DNA of 64,000 nt from contig NZ_CP076061.1 in the NCBI RefSeq assembly GCF_018729255.1, positions 744,001 to 808,000 on the forward strand, read 5' to 3'. The DNA is from Cupriavidus sp. EM10 (GTDB lineage Bacteria; Pseudomonadota; Gammaproteobacteria; Burkholderiales; Burkholderiaceae). This document shows positions 1 through 8,746 of the stretch, one piece after another. The notes below the pieces were generated by a model that was not told the origin of the DNA, did not search any database, and saw nothing but the letters and a program-made list of their open reading frames with translations. The position numbers and the translations under genes are program-made. The stretch's first letter is position 1. Each line of letters opens with the position of its first letter.

Positions 1-116
1 GCGGCGCGGTAATCGTGCCGGGCGCCGACGGCAACTTCAGCCGGCTGGTCGAAGCGGCCGATACCGGTCTGTACCAGGCCAAGCGCAACGGCCGCAACCA
101 GGTGGTGATGGCGTAG
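1..116 (+). CDS. GGDEF-domain diguanylate cyclase, C-terminal end (partial)
   Basis: Only the last 37 codons are inside the window, in the frame ending at the TAG at 114-116. The translation runs VIVPGADGNFSRLVEAAD and then LYQAKRNGRNQVVMA. The pattern ADTGLYQAKRNGRNQV is the standard end of a GGDEF domain, which makes cyclic di-GMP from two GTP. The active-site GGDEF loop lies off the window to the left, so activity and any N-terminal sensor domain cannot be judged. Confidence 0.85.
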   Translation, partial: GAVIVPGADGNFSRLVEAADTGLYQAKRNGRNQVVMA

Positions 117-202
117 TTCCGGCGCGGGCTTCCGGGCGTGGCATGCATTCTGCAGTACGAACGGTTCCACATAAGTCGTTACACACAAAAGGAACCGCCG
201 CC

Positions 203-2448
203 ATGCCCAATCAGACCCCACCAAAGACCAATCCGTCCGCGTCCAATGTCGGGGCCAGACCACGCCCCAGCACTCTGGCGACAACCCGAGCCAGGACCGC
301 GCTTCGGGCAACAACCAGGACGGTACCTACGAAAAGGCCGTTGCGGACCGGCTTTCCGGGCGCCCCGAGCAGCTGGGCTCGCCCAGCGTCGGCAACGTGG
401 TATCGAACGCCGGCAAGACGCTGACGACCAACCAGGGCCTGCAGATCCCCGAGGACGACGACTCGCTGAAGCTGGGCCTGCGCGGGCCGACGCTGCTGGA
501 AGATTTCCATCTGCGTGAAAAGATTACGCACTTCGACCATGAACGGATTCCCGAGCGGGTGGTGCATGCGCGCGGCGCCGCGGCGCACGGCTACTTCGAG
601 CTGACCGAGTCGATCGAGGACTACACGACCGCCGAGCTCTTCACTCGGGTGGGCGAACGGACGCCGGTCTTCGTGCGCTTTTCGACGGTGGCGGGCTCGC
701 GCGGCTCGGCGGACCTGGCGCGCGACGTGCGCGGCTTCGCCACCAAGTTCTACACGCGCCAGGGCAACTTCGACCTGGTGGGCAACAACATGCCCGTGTT
801 CTTCATCCAGGACGGCATCAAGTTTCCGGACTTCGTGCACGCGGTAAAGCCGGAGCCGCACAACGAGATCCCGCAGGCGGCGTCGGCCCACGACACGTTC
901 TGGGATTTCGTCTCGCTGCAGCCCGAATCGATGCATATGGTGCTGTGGACGATGTCGGGCCGCGCCATTCCGCGCAGCTTCCGGACGATGGAGGGCTTCG
1001 GCGTCCACACGTTCCGGCTGATCAATGCCCGGGGCGAGGCAACGCTGGTCAAATACCACTGGAAGCCCGTCGGCGGCGCCCATTCGCTGGTCTGGGACGA
1101 GGCGCTCAAGATCAACGGCAAGGACCCCGACTTCCACCGCCGCGACCTGTGGGAGTCGATCGAGATGGGCCAGTACCCCGAGTACGAATTCGGCGTGCAG
1201 CTGGTGCCCGAGACCGAGATGCTGAAGCTCGGCTTCGACCTGCAGGACCCGACCAAGATCATCCCCGAGGAACTGGTGCCCGTGAAGCGTATCGGGCGCA
1301 TGGTGCTGGACCGCAACCCGGACAACTTCTTTGCCGAGACCGAGCAGGTGGCGTTCCACCCGGGGCACCTCCTGCCGGGGATGGACTTCACCAACGACCC
1401 ACTGCTGCACGCGCGCCTGTTCTCGTATATCGACACGCAGATCACGCGACTGGGCGGCCCGAACTTCCACGAACTGCCGATCAACCGCCCGCTGTGCCCG
1501 GTGCACAACAACCAACGCGACGGCTTTATGCGGCAGACGATCGTGCAGGGCAAGGAAAGCTACCAGCCCAACTCGGTCAGCGGCGGCTGCCCGTTCCTGG
1601 CCGGCGACAAGGACGCCTATCGCCACTATCCGGCGCCGGCCGAGGACGGCGCGGTCAAGGCGCGCGTGCGCAGCAACACGTTTGCGGATCACTTCTCGCA
1701 GGCCAACCTGTTCTGGCGCAGCCAGTCCGATGTCGAGAAGCAGCAGATCATCGACGCGTACAGCTTTGAGCTGTCGAAGGTGCAGGACCCGGCCATCCGC
1801 TCGCGCGTGGTGGGGCAGATCGTGCATATCGCGCAGGAGCTGGCCGATGGGGTGGCCGGGCAGCTTGGCATTCCGGTGGAGCCAGTCGGGCCAGCGGTGC
1901 AGATCAACGACTACGGCGTGCAGACATCGCCTGCGCTAAGCCTGGATGCCCAGCCCAAGGGCGACATCACGGGCCGCAAGATCGCGGTGCTGGTCCATGA
2001 CGGCGTGGACGACGCGGCGATCCAGTCGCTGCAGGCGCTGGCCCAGGGGATGCGCGCCAATGCGAAGATCGTCGGCCCGCGCGCGACCAGCGTCACCACC
2101 GCAGGCGGTGTGGCGCTGCCCGTGGACTATGCGCTGGCGTCGGTCGGCTCGGTGCTGTTCGATGCGGTCTACGTGCCCGATTGCAAGAATCCGCCCGCCG
2201 ACCCCGACCCGAGGGCGCTGCTGTTCATCAGCGAGGCCTACAAGCACTTCAAGGCGGTGGGGGCCGGCGGCAGCGGCGCGCTGCTGGTGGCCGAGGCCGC
2301 GCGTCGTGCTGGCATCCAGGGCGGCTTCGCGGGGCCGGGCCTGGTGATCGGCAAGAGCGAGGATGCCAAGACGCACCAGGCCTTCCTTGACGCCGTGGGC
2401 GAGCATCGCTGGTGGCAACGGCCGGACGCGCTGAAGATTCCGGTGTAA
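203..2448 (+). CDS. katE: Large-subunit (HPII/KatE-type) catalase, frameshifted near the N-terminus
   Basis: Heme catalase that converts hydrogen peroxide to water and oxygen. Visible landmarks are the distal histidine region (RVVHARGAAAHGYF), the distal asparagine region (DLVGNNMPVFFIQDGIKFPDF) and the heme-ligand tyrosine (RLFSYIDTQITRLGG). A C-terminal flavodoxin/DJ-1-like domain begins near GDITGRKIAVLVHDGVDD. About 748 residues after repair is typical of the large HPII class and excludes a small-subunit catalase. ATG 203 has a good ribosome site (AAAAGGA, 187-193) but is in a different frame from the catalase core. Adding one G to the G4 run at 251-254 joins the two frames and gives a hydrophilic N-terminal tail like that of HPII. 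Without repair the first usable start is GTG 397. A hairpin at 2455-2486 follows the gene. Confidence 0.93.
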
Positions 2449-2454
2449 GCGACG

Positions 2455-2486
2455 GGCTGACCGGGTGCGTTCACGCCCGGTCAGCC
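2455..2486. terminator. Bidirectional hairpin between convergent katE and the udgX-like gene
   Basis: An 11-bp perfect stem (GGCTGACCGGG pairing with CCCGGTCAGCC) closes a ten-base loop. It lies just after the katE stop and overlaps the end of the opposing glycosylase gene. There is no clear T-run, so it may act as an attenuating hairpin rather than a strong intrinsic terminator. Confidence 0.55.
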
Positions 2487-3107
2487 TGCATGGGCGACAT
2501 CCAGATCCAGGTGTGCCAGGCGGGCGGCCTCGCGCAGGCTGGCCACGATCCGGTCCAGCGCCGCATCGCGGGCCTCGGACGAGCGCTGGCGCAGCGCGAA
2601 CGACGGGTGGTACGTGACGATGACCAGGTAGTCGTCGCACGTCACGGGGGCATCCATCATTTGGGATAGGGTGACCCGCTTCCGGTGCAATACCGACCCG
2701 GCCGCAGTGGCGCCGAGCGCGACAATCGCCCTCGGTCGCACCCTGTCGATTTCCCGTTCCAGCCACAGATGGCAGGCCTCCACTTCCAACTGCCCTGGCG
2801 TCTTGTGCAGCCGCCGCTTGCCGCGCGTTTCGAACTTGAAGTGCTTGACGGCATTGGTCAGGTAGACCGCGCTGCGCAGCACGCCGGCCCGCGCCAGCGC
2901 CTCGTCCAGCAGCCGCCCGGCCGGGCCGACGAAAGCCTCGCCCCGCAGGTCCTCGTCGTTGCCGGGCTGCTCGCCTACCAGCATCAGGGGCGCATGGGCC
3001 GGGCCCTTGCCCGGCACCGCCTGCGTGGCGTCGTGCCAGAGGTCGCAGCGGCGGCAGGCGTTCAGGTGCGCCGCGTCGGCTATCGGGATGTCTCGCTTCG
3101 TCGCCAT
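2481..3107 (-). CDS. UdgX-type uracil-DNA glycosylase (family 4-like)
   Basis: DNA repair enzyme of 208 residues in the uracil-DNA glycosylase superfamily. Motif A is GEQPGNDED (residues 45-53), followed by FVGPAGRLLD, and motif B is HPSFALR near the C-terminus. The distinguishing feature is the insertion loop KRRLHKTP (residues 97-104). In mycobacterial UdgX the equivalent KRRIH loop carries the histidine that becomes covalently attached to the uracil-excised DNA; here it would be His101. The protein has exactly four cysteines, with CRRC at 18-21 near the N-terminus, consistent with an Fe-S cluster. I see the UdgX signature directly; covalent chemistry is inferred from the family. It is convergent with katE in a stress-gene neighbourhood. 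Confidence 0.88.
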   Translation of the reverse strand: MATKRDIPIADAAHLNACRRCDLWHDATQAVPGKGPAHAPLMLVGEQPGNDEDLRGEAFVGPAGRLLDEALARAGVLRSAVYLTNAVKHFKFETRGKRRLHKTPGQLEVEACHLWLEREIDRVRPRAIVALGATAAGSVLHRKRVTLSQMMDAPVTCDDYLVIVTYHPSFALRQRSSEARDAALDRIVASLREAARLAHLDLDVAHAG

Positions 3108-3132
3108 GTAGTGCCCGCGGTTGGCGGTGGCG

Positions 3133-3744
3133 TCAGCTCAGGTTGAGCGTGCGCGCCGACGGGTCAGCCGCAGACCGGTCGCCGATCCCGTCGTCGGGAT
3201 CGCCGCGGCGTTGCACGCGGATATGGTTCTCGACGTCCTGCACGCCGAAGACGGCATCCGCCATATCCTCGATCAGGCGCTTCTGGTAGCGGTCCTGGAC
3301 CATGCCGGACAGTGTCACGACGCCTGCCGCGACCTCCACCGACACCTCGGACACGTCGATGCCGTCGTGCATCGTCAGGCGCTCGCAGATATCGTCCCGG
3401 ATCAGGTCGTCCGCGCGCTGGTAGTCCTTGGGGCCGGGGTAACGACCTGCGCCGATGCGGGCCGAGTGCACCGGTTGCGTAGGATGCGCGCGGTAGCCGG
3501 GGTCTCCCGGATACAGCCGCTGGGCGCCGTTGAACGACTGGCCGCCGCTGTCGCTGCTGCCGAAGTAGCCGGCGCCGCCGTAGCCCGGCTCGTTCTGCCG
3601 CTGCGCGCGGTCCTGATGCGCCTTGGCGCGCCAGCTTTCCGCGCCCGAGGGCTCCTGGAACTGCGGGCCGGTATCGCGTACCGCATCCCGCGTCACTTCG
3701 TTGTCTGTCCGCTCATGCCGGTGCCGGCGCAGAAAGTCGAACAT
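3133..3744 (-). CDS. BON-domain protein with long disordered N-terminus
   Basis: 203 residues. The first 110 or so are hydrophilic, Gly/Pro/Tyr-rich and apparently disordered (GYGGAGYFGSSDSGGQS). The C-terminal third is a BON domain: DLIRDDICERLTMHDGID, VSEVSVEVAAGVVTLSGMV and a DAVFGVQDVENHIRV-type end. BON domains bind membranes or lipids and occur in stress-related proteins such as OsmY. No signal peptide is visible (it starts MFDFLRRHRHER), so a cytoplasmic location is likely. It lies between the glycosylase and the flavoprotein on the same strand. A second BON-like gene is at 5889. Confidence 0.85.
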   Translation of the reverse strand: MFDFLRRHRHERTDNEVTRDAVRDTGPQFQEPSGAESWRAKAHQDRAQRQNEPGYGGAGYFGSSDSGGQSFNGAQRLYPGDPGYRAHPTQPVHSARIGAGRYPGPKDYQRADDLIRDDICERLTMHDGIDVSEVSVEVAAGVVTLSGMVQDRYQKRLIEDMADAVFGVQDVENHIRVQRRGDPDDGIGDRSAADPSARTLNLS

Positions 3745-3818
3745 GATCCGCTCCTGGTGGTTGCACTGATGTTTGCAGATAGGCAGCCAGGCGCAAGAAA
3801 CGTGCCCCGGGAACGGGG

Positions 3819-4958
3819 CTACTTCGGGCGTGGCGGCTTCAGATCGTCGCCGACGGCTGGCAGCTTGCCCTGCCGCCGTAGCGTGACCGCCTGCGCCAGG
3901 GCCGCGCCGGCATTCTCCACTTCCTTCTGCACGCCGACGTCCTCGTCGAGGTCACGATGCGAGGTGGCATAGGGCGAGTAGTACCCGATAAACCGGTCCA
4001 GTTGCGCCTGCGGGCCGGCCTGGACGAGTCCCATCCAGTTCAGCCAGTCGCCCAGCGACCGGCGCACGCCCTCGATGCCCGCAACGTCGCCATGTACGAC
4101 CACGCCGAAGACGCGCCCCGCCAGATGCTTGGGATAGTCCCAGCCCTGCAGCTCAAGCGCCTTGGCCTCGGGCACCTTCTTGCCGTGGGTGCTGCTGGGG
4201 TCGGGGTTGCCGCCATCGGCGCAGACCAGCCGGTCCATCATCAGCTTCAGCGGGCTCGACACCTGGTACCAGTAAGTGGGCGTGACGATCAGCACGCCAT
4301 GCGCGCGCACCCAGCGCGGATAGATGTCGGCCATCCAGTCGTTGACCTGTCCCAGCGAATGGTTCGGGTAGCAGCTGCAGGGCCAGTGGCATAGCGGCAT
4401 AGACGTCGACACGCACCCCTTGCAGGGATGGATACGCAGGTCATGGTCGGATGCCAGCAGGCTCAGGTCCAGCGTATCGACGGTCATGCCCAGTGCCTCC
4501 ATGCGCGCCCGGGCGATGCCGGCCAGGCGCCAGGACTTGGACATTTCCCCGGGACACGTGTAGTCGTTTCTGGCCGCGCCAACCACCAGCAGCACGCGCG
4601 ACGGTCCGCCAGCATCGTCATGCTCGCGCTGCGCGGCGCGTATGGCGTCGCGCGACTGGCGCCATTCGACGGACAGATCGTAATCGGGGTCCGCCGCGCC
4701 GGGGCCCGCTTTCTCGGTCACGGGCGCCTTGCGGCCTTCGTGATAGGCGTCCCAGGCGATGGCTTCGAGCCGCTCGATCGCATCGTCTTCGTTCCGGTAG
4801 GCTGGATCGTGGAAGCGCGCCCGGAAGCGCTGGCGAAAGACGTCGCGGGGCATTTTCTCGGTGACCTGCCCCTTGCGCACGTCCTGCGCGGCGTCGCTAT
4901 TCGTGCGGGCTTCCTTGCCGGCTGCGTAGCTGGCATCCGGGCGTTGGGAATCCGTCAT
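3819..4958 (-). CDS. Flavodoxin-fold NAD(P)H-dependent FMN reductase family protein with cysteine cluster and N-terminal extension
   Basis: 379 residues. The core from about residue 120 is a flavodoxin-like fold: strand VLLVVGAARNDYTCPGE with a phosphate-loop-like turn, then GVLIVTPTYWYQVSSPLK, the usual FMN-contact strand of this family. Between them is a tight cysteine cluster (PCKGC, then CHWPCSC, spacing C-x2-C-x7-C-x3-C-x-C) resembling the compact motif of iron-sulfur flavoproteins. The first 120 residues are a charged extension that looks like a small ChaB-like or general-stress segment (RQRFRARFHDPAY, AIERLEAIAWDAYHEGRK) and is unusual for the reductase family. The reaction and partner are unknown; a redox role in the surrounding stress island is inferred. 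Confidence 0.78.
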   Translation of the reverse strand: MTDSQRPDASYAAGKEARTNSDAAQDVRKGQVTEKMPRDVFRQRFRARFHDPAYRNEDDAIERLEAIAWDAYHEGRKAPVTEKAGPGAADPDYDLSVEWRQSRDAIRAAQREHDDAGGPSRVLLVVGAARNDYTCPGEMSKSWRLAGIARARMEALGMTVDTLDLSLLASDHDLRIHPCKGCVSTSMPLCHWPCSCYPNHSLGQVNDWMADIYPRWVRAHGVLIVTPTYWYQVSSPLKLMMDRLVCADGGNPDPSSTHGKKVPEAKALELQGWDYPKHLAGRVFGVVVHGDVAGIEGVRRSLGDWLNWMGLVQAGPQAQLDRFIGYYSPYATSHRDLDEDVGVQKEVENAGAALAQAVTLRRQGKLPAVGDDLKPPRPK

Positions 4959-4990
4959 GTATCGGCTATCCGTGATTATTGCGGCGTGGC

Positions 4991-5589
4991 TTATCGTCCA
5001 CCGCCCCCGGCCGCGCCACCCGCCGCGCCGCCTCCCGCGCCCCCACTCACTCCGCCTCCCACTCCGCCTCCCACTCCGCCTCCCACTCCGCCTCCCACTC
5101 CACCACCCATGCCGCCCGACGTCCCGCCGCCCATGGTGCCGCTACCGGTACCGCCGGTCCCCGTCGTGCCGCTGCCTGACGTGCTACCCGGCATGCGTCC
5201 GCCCGGCGTGGTGCCTGTTCCCGGCGGCATGCCGGTCGGGGTATCGGTACGGCCATCCCCGGGTTCATGCCCGACGTGCCGGGCATCCCGGGCGTTCCGG
5301 GTGTGCCCGGGGTGCCTGGGGTGCCTGGGGTGCCTGGGGTGCCAGGGGTTCCCGGCGTTCCCATCATTCCTGGCGTCGAATTCGTACGGCCGCGTTGGCC
5401 GGCCCGGTTGCCCGCCGAACTGGAACCCGTGCCGCCGGGCATCGTGGTCGCACCGGGGGACGTGGCGCCCGTGCCACTGGTGCCGCCACCGGCGGTGCCG
5501 GTCCCGCCAACGCCTGTTCCCGTCTGCGCATAGGCGGCGCCAATGCAAAGCGCCGCTGCTGTCATCGCCATCAGCTTGCTGGATCTCAT
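4991..5589 (-). CDS. Secreted collagen-like / glycine-rich repeat protein, frameshifted
   Basis: Starts at ATG 5589 with a GGGAGA ribosome site and a clear signal peptide (MRSSKLMAMTAAALCIGAAYAQ). It continues as a low-complexity Gly/Thr/Ser region, a run of about a dozen Gly-X-Y triplets (PGT repeated, collagen-like), a Gly/Thr linker and a terminal GGGV array. The two halves are in different frames. Adding one base to the C4 run at 5257-5260 (G4 on the coding strand) joins them into one protein of about 199 residues ending in a poly-Gly tail. Function is unknown; such proteins are often surface or matrix components. The repeats make the gene prone to length change. Confidence 0.7.
5053..5100 (-). 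repeat. Four perfect 12-bp tandem repeats encoding GGGV
   Basis: The plus-strand unit CGCCTCCCACTC occurs four times in a row without mismatch (5053-5064, 5065-5076, 5077-5088, 5089-5100), with degenerate copies on both sides. On the coding (minus) strand it gives the GGGV array of the secreted protein. The unit is a multiple of three, so copy-number change preserves the frame. Confidence 0.9.
5285..5360 (-). repeat. 9-bp tandem repeats encoding the collagen-like Pro-Gly-Thr tract
   Basis: The plus strand carries degenerate 9-base units around GTGCCTGGG, including three consecutive near-identical copies at about 5316-5342. On the minus strand they encode repeated Gly-Thr-Pro triplets, a collagen-like Gly-X-Y pattern. 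Confidence 0.75.
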
Positions 5590-5888
5590 GCCTGGTCTCC
5601 CAACATGGGTGGATGAAGGATGTGCGGATGCGCTCGCAACGGCCGTGCCTGCACGGTGGCGCTGTGCCTGCCGCGCACCTTGGCGCACCTTGGCGCACGT
5701 GCGGCGCACTCTGCCGGCAAGGGCGATGGCCGTACCTGGCAGTAAAACCTCCCCGTCGTCGTCAGATGTACGCGCACGGGCTGCATCCCCCGCGCGTTTC
5801 CGCCATCCCCGAAAGCGTGCCGTAGCGCCTGGCACGCCAAATGCGTCGCTTGGGACCCTTCAGGATCCATCGCGCAAGGAGCACGACC

Positions 5889-6455
5889 ATGAGCAAGACA
5901 CCCCCCGAACGCGCCAGGGTGGTTGGCCAGGACCAGGACCTGGCCGACACCAGCCAGCCGCTGACGAATCACCGCTATGGCGGCCACAGCGGCGTGAGCG
6001 ACGATCACCGGAAGTTGCAGTACGAGCAGGCGATGCCGGCACACCTGGACAACTCTCCCGAGCCGCCCTACCTGCCGTGTGGCACCAACGAACCCACGGG
6101 CATCGAGCAGCACGGCATGTATGGCACCGCGCCTCGCCAAACCGCGCAGCCCGCCCCGCTGACCGAATCGACGCGTCCACTGCCGGGGCCGGCTTCACTC
6201 GGGCAGTACGACAACACCGATGACATGCGGGCCATTTCGCCGCGCAGCGATCTCCACCAACGCGAGGTGCTGGACAAATGCCTGGCGCAATGGGTCGATC
6301 CCGGCACCGTCAACGCAACGTTCTCGGACGGAGTCTGCGTGCTGAGCGGCCAGGTGCGCGACGCGGAAACGAAGGCCCGCATCGGGCAGGCGGCCCGCGA
6401 GTGCCTGCCGACGTACGAGATCCGCAACGCGCTGGCGCTGTCGGTCCAAGGGTGA
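5889..6455 (+). CDS. BON-like domain protein
   Basis: 188 residues from ATG 5889, chosen because AAGGAG (5876-5881) sits at the right distance. The first 120 residues are hydrophilic and probably disordered. The C-terminal 65 residues (LDKCLAQWVDPGTVNATFSD, GVCVLSGQVRDAETKARIGQ, then an EIRNALAL end) match the alpha-beta-beta BON pattern with the central strand-turn VCVLSGQV. No signal peptide is visible. It is the first gene of a plus-strand run with the PRC-barrel gene 74 bases downstream, and is divergent from the repeat protein. Confidence 0.75.
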   Translation: MSKTPPERARVVGQDQDLADTSQPLTNHRYGGHSGVSDDHRKLQYEQAMPAHLDNSPEPPYLPCGTNEPTGIEQHGMYGTAPRQTAQPAPLTESTRPLPGPASLGQYDNTDDMRAISPRSDLHQREVLDKCLAQWVDPGTVNATFSDGVCVLSGQVRDAETKARIGQAARECLPTYEIRNALALSVQG

Positions 6456-6529
6456 GGTATCCGGCAGGGATCGACAGGCACGCTTGTTGCGCCACGAGGG
6501 GTTCCGATCGCACACCACAGGAGAATGCA

Positions 6530-6961
6530 ATGGCATCCAATCTCTCTTCCACCCAGGGCGCGAACATCGTTGGCTCGGGCGTTGGTGAAGGCCCCGGCCC
6601 CGAGGTGATGGCGGCGTCGAGCCTGGACGACACCAAGGTCTATGCGTCCGACGGCGAGCACGTCGGCGAGATCAAGGAGATCATGATCGACGTGCAAAGC
6701 GGACGCGTCGCCTACGCGGTGCTGACGACCGGTGGCTTCCTGGGAATCGGCGACACGCTACACGCGATACCCTGGAGCGCGCTGGTGATGGACACCGACG
6801 CCAAGTGCTTCCGGTTGGGACTGACGGCGGACCGCATCAAGGAGTCGCCCGGCTTCAACAAGGACAGCTGGCCGAGGATGGCCGATCCGCAGTGGGCCAA
6901 CACCGTGCACCAGTACTACGGGCGCGATCCGTACTGGACCAATGTGGGCGGCACGATCTAG
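6530..6961 (+). CDS. PRC-barrel domain protein
   Basis: 143 residues from ATG 6530, preceded by ACAGGAGAATGC. The PRC-barrel core is VMAASSLDDTKVYASDGEHV, GEIKEIMIDVQSGRVAYAVL and GGFLGIGDTLHAIPWSAL. Such proteins resemble the RimM/photosynthetic H-subunit barrel and in free-standing form occur in stress and cell-envelope settings. Near the C-terminus the motif PQWANTVHQYYGRDPYW resembles stand-alone PRC-barrel proteins often found beside BON-domain genes. The exact role is unknown. Confidence 0.88.
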   Translation: MASNLSSTQGANIVGSGVGEGPGPEVMAASSLDDTKVYASDGEHVGEIKEIMIDVQSGRVAYAVLTTGGFLGIGDTLHAIPWSALVMDTDAKCFRLGLTADRIKESPGFNKDSWPRMADPQWANTVHQYYGRDPYWTNVGGTI

Positions 6962-7057
6962 CCGAACGGGTTGGCAAGGCGTGCGGATCTACTCATGTCG
7001 GCACGCCTTACAAGCTGGTGATTCAAACGCCAGTACGACAAACACGCTTGGACCCGC

Positions 7058-8446
7058 ATGGATATCGGCGAGCACGGCTGGAAAGATACCCGGGCGCGCA
7101 ACATGACGCCGGCAGCCCGCGCGTTTGCAGACGCCGCCGTTCCGCTGCCGGATATCGACCACCCCGACTTCGCCGAATGGGTCGACCGTTTCGCGGATAG
7201 CCGGGTGGTGTTGCTGGGCGAGTCATCGCACGGCACGTCAGAGTTCTATCGCGCCCGTGCACGGGCCACGCAGCGGCTGATCGAGAAACACGGCTTCACG
7301 ATCGTCGCGGTGGAAGCCGACTGGCCGGACGCCGCCGCGATCGACCGGTACGCGCGGCAGAGGTCCGCCGCGACGGACGCTCAGGGCAGCGGCACCCGTG
7401 CCGAAGCGTTCGCCCCGTTTTCGCGCTTCCCCACCTGGATGTGGCGCAACCAGGAGGTAGCGGATTTCGTGCAGTGGCTGCGCGACCATAACGCGCAGCG
7501 ACCGGCGGTGGCGCAGGCCGGCTTCTTCGGGCTCGACCTCTACAGCATGAAGGCATCGATGGCGTCGGTGCTGGCCTACCTGGACAAGGTCGACCCGGCG
7601 GCGGCCAGCGAGGCCAGGCAGCGCTACGCCTGCCTGGACCCGTGGCGCCAGCAGCCATCGGTCTACGGACGTGCCGTGCTATCCGGCGCCTATTCGGCGT
7701 GCGAGGAAGCCGTGATCGAGCAACTGCAATCGCTGCTGTCTCAGCGGATCGCCTATGGCAGCCAAGGGTTCGAGGACTATTTCGACGCGGCCCAGAATGC
7801 ACGGCTGGTGGCGTCGGCCGAGCAGTACTACCGCCTGATGTACTACGGCTCCACGGCCAGCTGGAACCTGCGCGACACACACATGTTCGACGTGCTGACG
7901 CGGCTGCTCGATGCGCACGGCCAGCACGCCAAGGCCGTGGTCTGGGCCCATAACTCGCATATCGGCAATGCCGCGGCCACGGCCATGGGTACCGACAGGC
8001 GGGAATTGAGTATCGGACAGCTGTGCCGCGAGCGTTTCGGCAGCGGCGCGGCGCTGATCGGCCAGGACACCTACGCGGGCACCGTGGCCGCCGCGTCGGA
8101 CTGGGACGGACCGATGGAAGTCAAGCGCGTGCTGCCCGCCCGCACCGACAGCTACGCCTTCATCGCCTACGAAGCCGGCGTGCAGCGTGCGTTCGTCGAC
8201 CTGCGCGCAGACGTGGCGTCGGCCAGCTCAGCGTTGCGAACGGCATGGAGGACGCCCCAGCAGGAACGATTCATCGGCGTGATCTATCGACCCGAGACCG
8301 AGCTCGTCAGCCACTACGCGCGTGCCGTGTTGCCGGAGCAGTTCGACGCCTGGTTGTGGTTCGAGGACACGACTGCAATCACGCCGTTGGCCGCAGCCCA
8401 GGCAACGTCGGCAGGCATGCCGGAGACGTGGCCCTTCGGTCTCTGA
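7058..8446 (+). CDS. Erythromycin-esterase-family hydrolase
   Basis: About 462 residues if started at 7058; an internal ATG at 7103 (MTPAARAF) is an alternative. Family motifs in order: VVLLGESSHGTSEFYRARAR with the catalytic-type glutamate and histidine, FTIVAVEADWPDA, FPTWMWRNQEVADFVQWL, GFFGLDLYS and VVWAHNSHIGNA. The family includes Ere macrolide esterases and many chromosomal relatives of unknown substrate, some linked to succinoglycan-type genes. In a stress island a housekeeping hydrolase is more likely than a true resistance gene, so macrolide hydrolysis should not be assumed. Confidence 0.9.
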   Translation: MDIGEHGWKDTRARNMTPAARAFADAAVPLPDIDHPDFAEWVDRFADSRVVLLGESSHGTSEFYRARARATQRLIEKHGFTIVAVEADWPDAAAIDRYARQRSAATDAQGSGTRAEAFAPFSRFPTWMWRNQEVADFVQWLRDHNAQRPAVAQAGFFGLDLYSMKASMASVLAYLDKVDPAAASEARQRYACLDPWRQQPSVYGRAVLSGAYSACEEAVIEQLQSLLSQRIAYGSQGFEDYFDAAQNARLVASAEQYYRLMYYGSTASWNLRDTHMFDVLTRLLDAHGQHAKAVVWAHNSHIGNAAATAMGTDRRELSIGQLCRERFGSGAALIGQDTYAGTVAAASDWDGPMEVKRVLPARTDSYAFIAYEAGVQRAFVDLRADVASASSALRTAWRTPQQERFIGVIYRPETELVSHYARAVLPEQFDAWLWFEDTTAITPLAAAQATSAGMPETWPFGL

Positions 8447-8746
8447 TGGCCATTGCGGCGTTTGAAACGTACGCCCGTGTGTCAGATTTGCAACCAAATT
8501 GTGGGATTTCTCCGACATGGAATTCGGAGCCCCGCGTCTGTCTCGGCCTTGTCCGGATGCCTATCGTTGCATCACGGCAAGCGCAATGACACAAGGCTGC
8601 CAGCCGCAACCCGCATCAACGATTGCCAAGCGCGGCGCGCATCGCACGCATCGACGAACCACCCTGCCGCAGGAATCAAGGCAGGAACGTCGTCTCCGGC
8701 ATGTCTCGCTCGCTCCCTGAACTTCAAACGGAAAAGAGGTGAACAC
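8447..8746. other. Intergenic region without recognised gene
   Basis: 300 bases between the esterase-family gene and the DUF4397 lipoprotein gene. I see no convincing reading frame. The only clear signal is the ribosome site AAAAGAGGTG just before ATG 8747. Confidence 0.6.

Noticed and set aside
211..1827. Long open frame on the opposite strand of katE
   Set aside because: It is antisense to a conserved catalase, has no ribosome site or family match, and its length follows from high GC content.
7058..8446. Calling the Ere-family protein a macrolide resistance gene
   Set aside because: The family has many chromosomal members of unknown substrate, and the context is a stress island rather than a resistance cassette.
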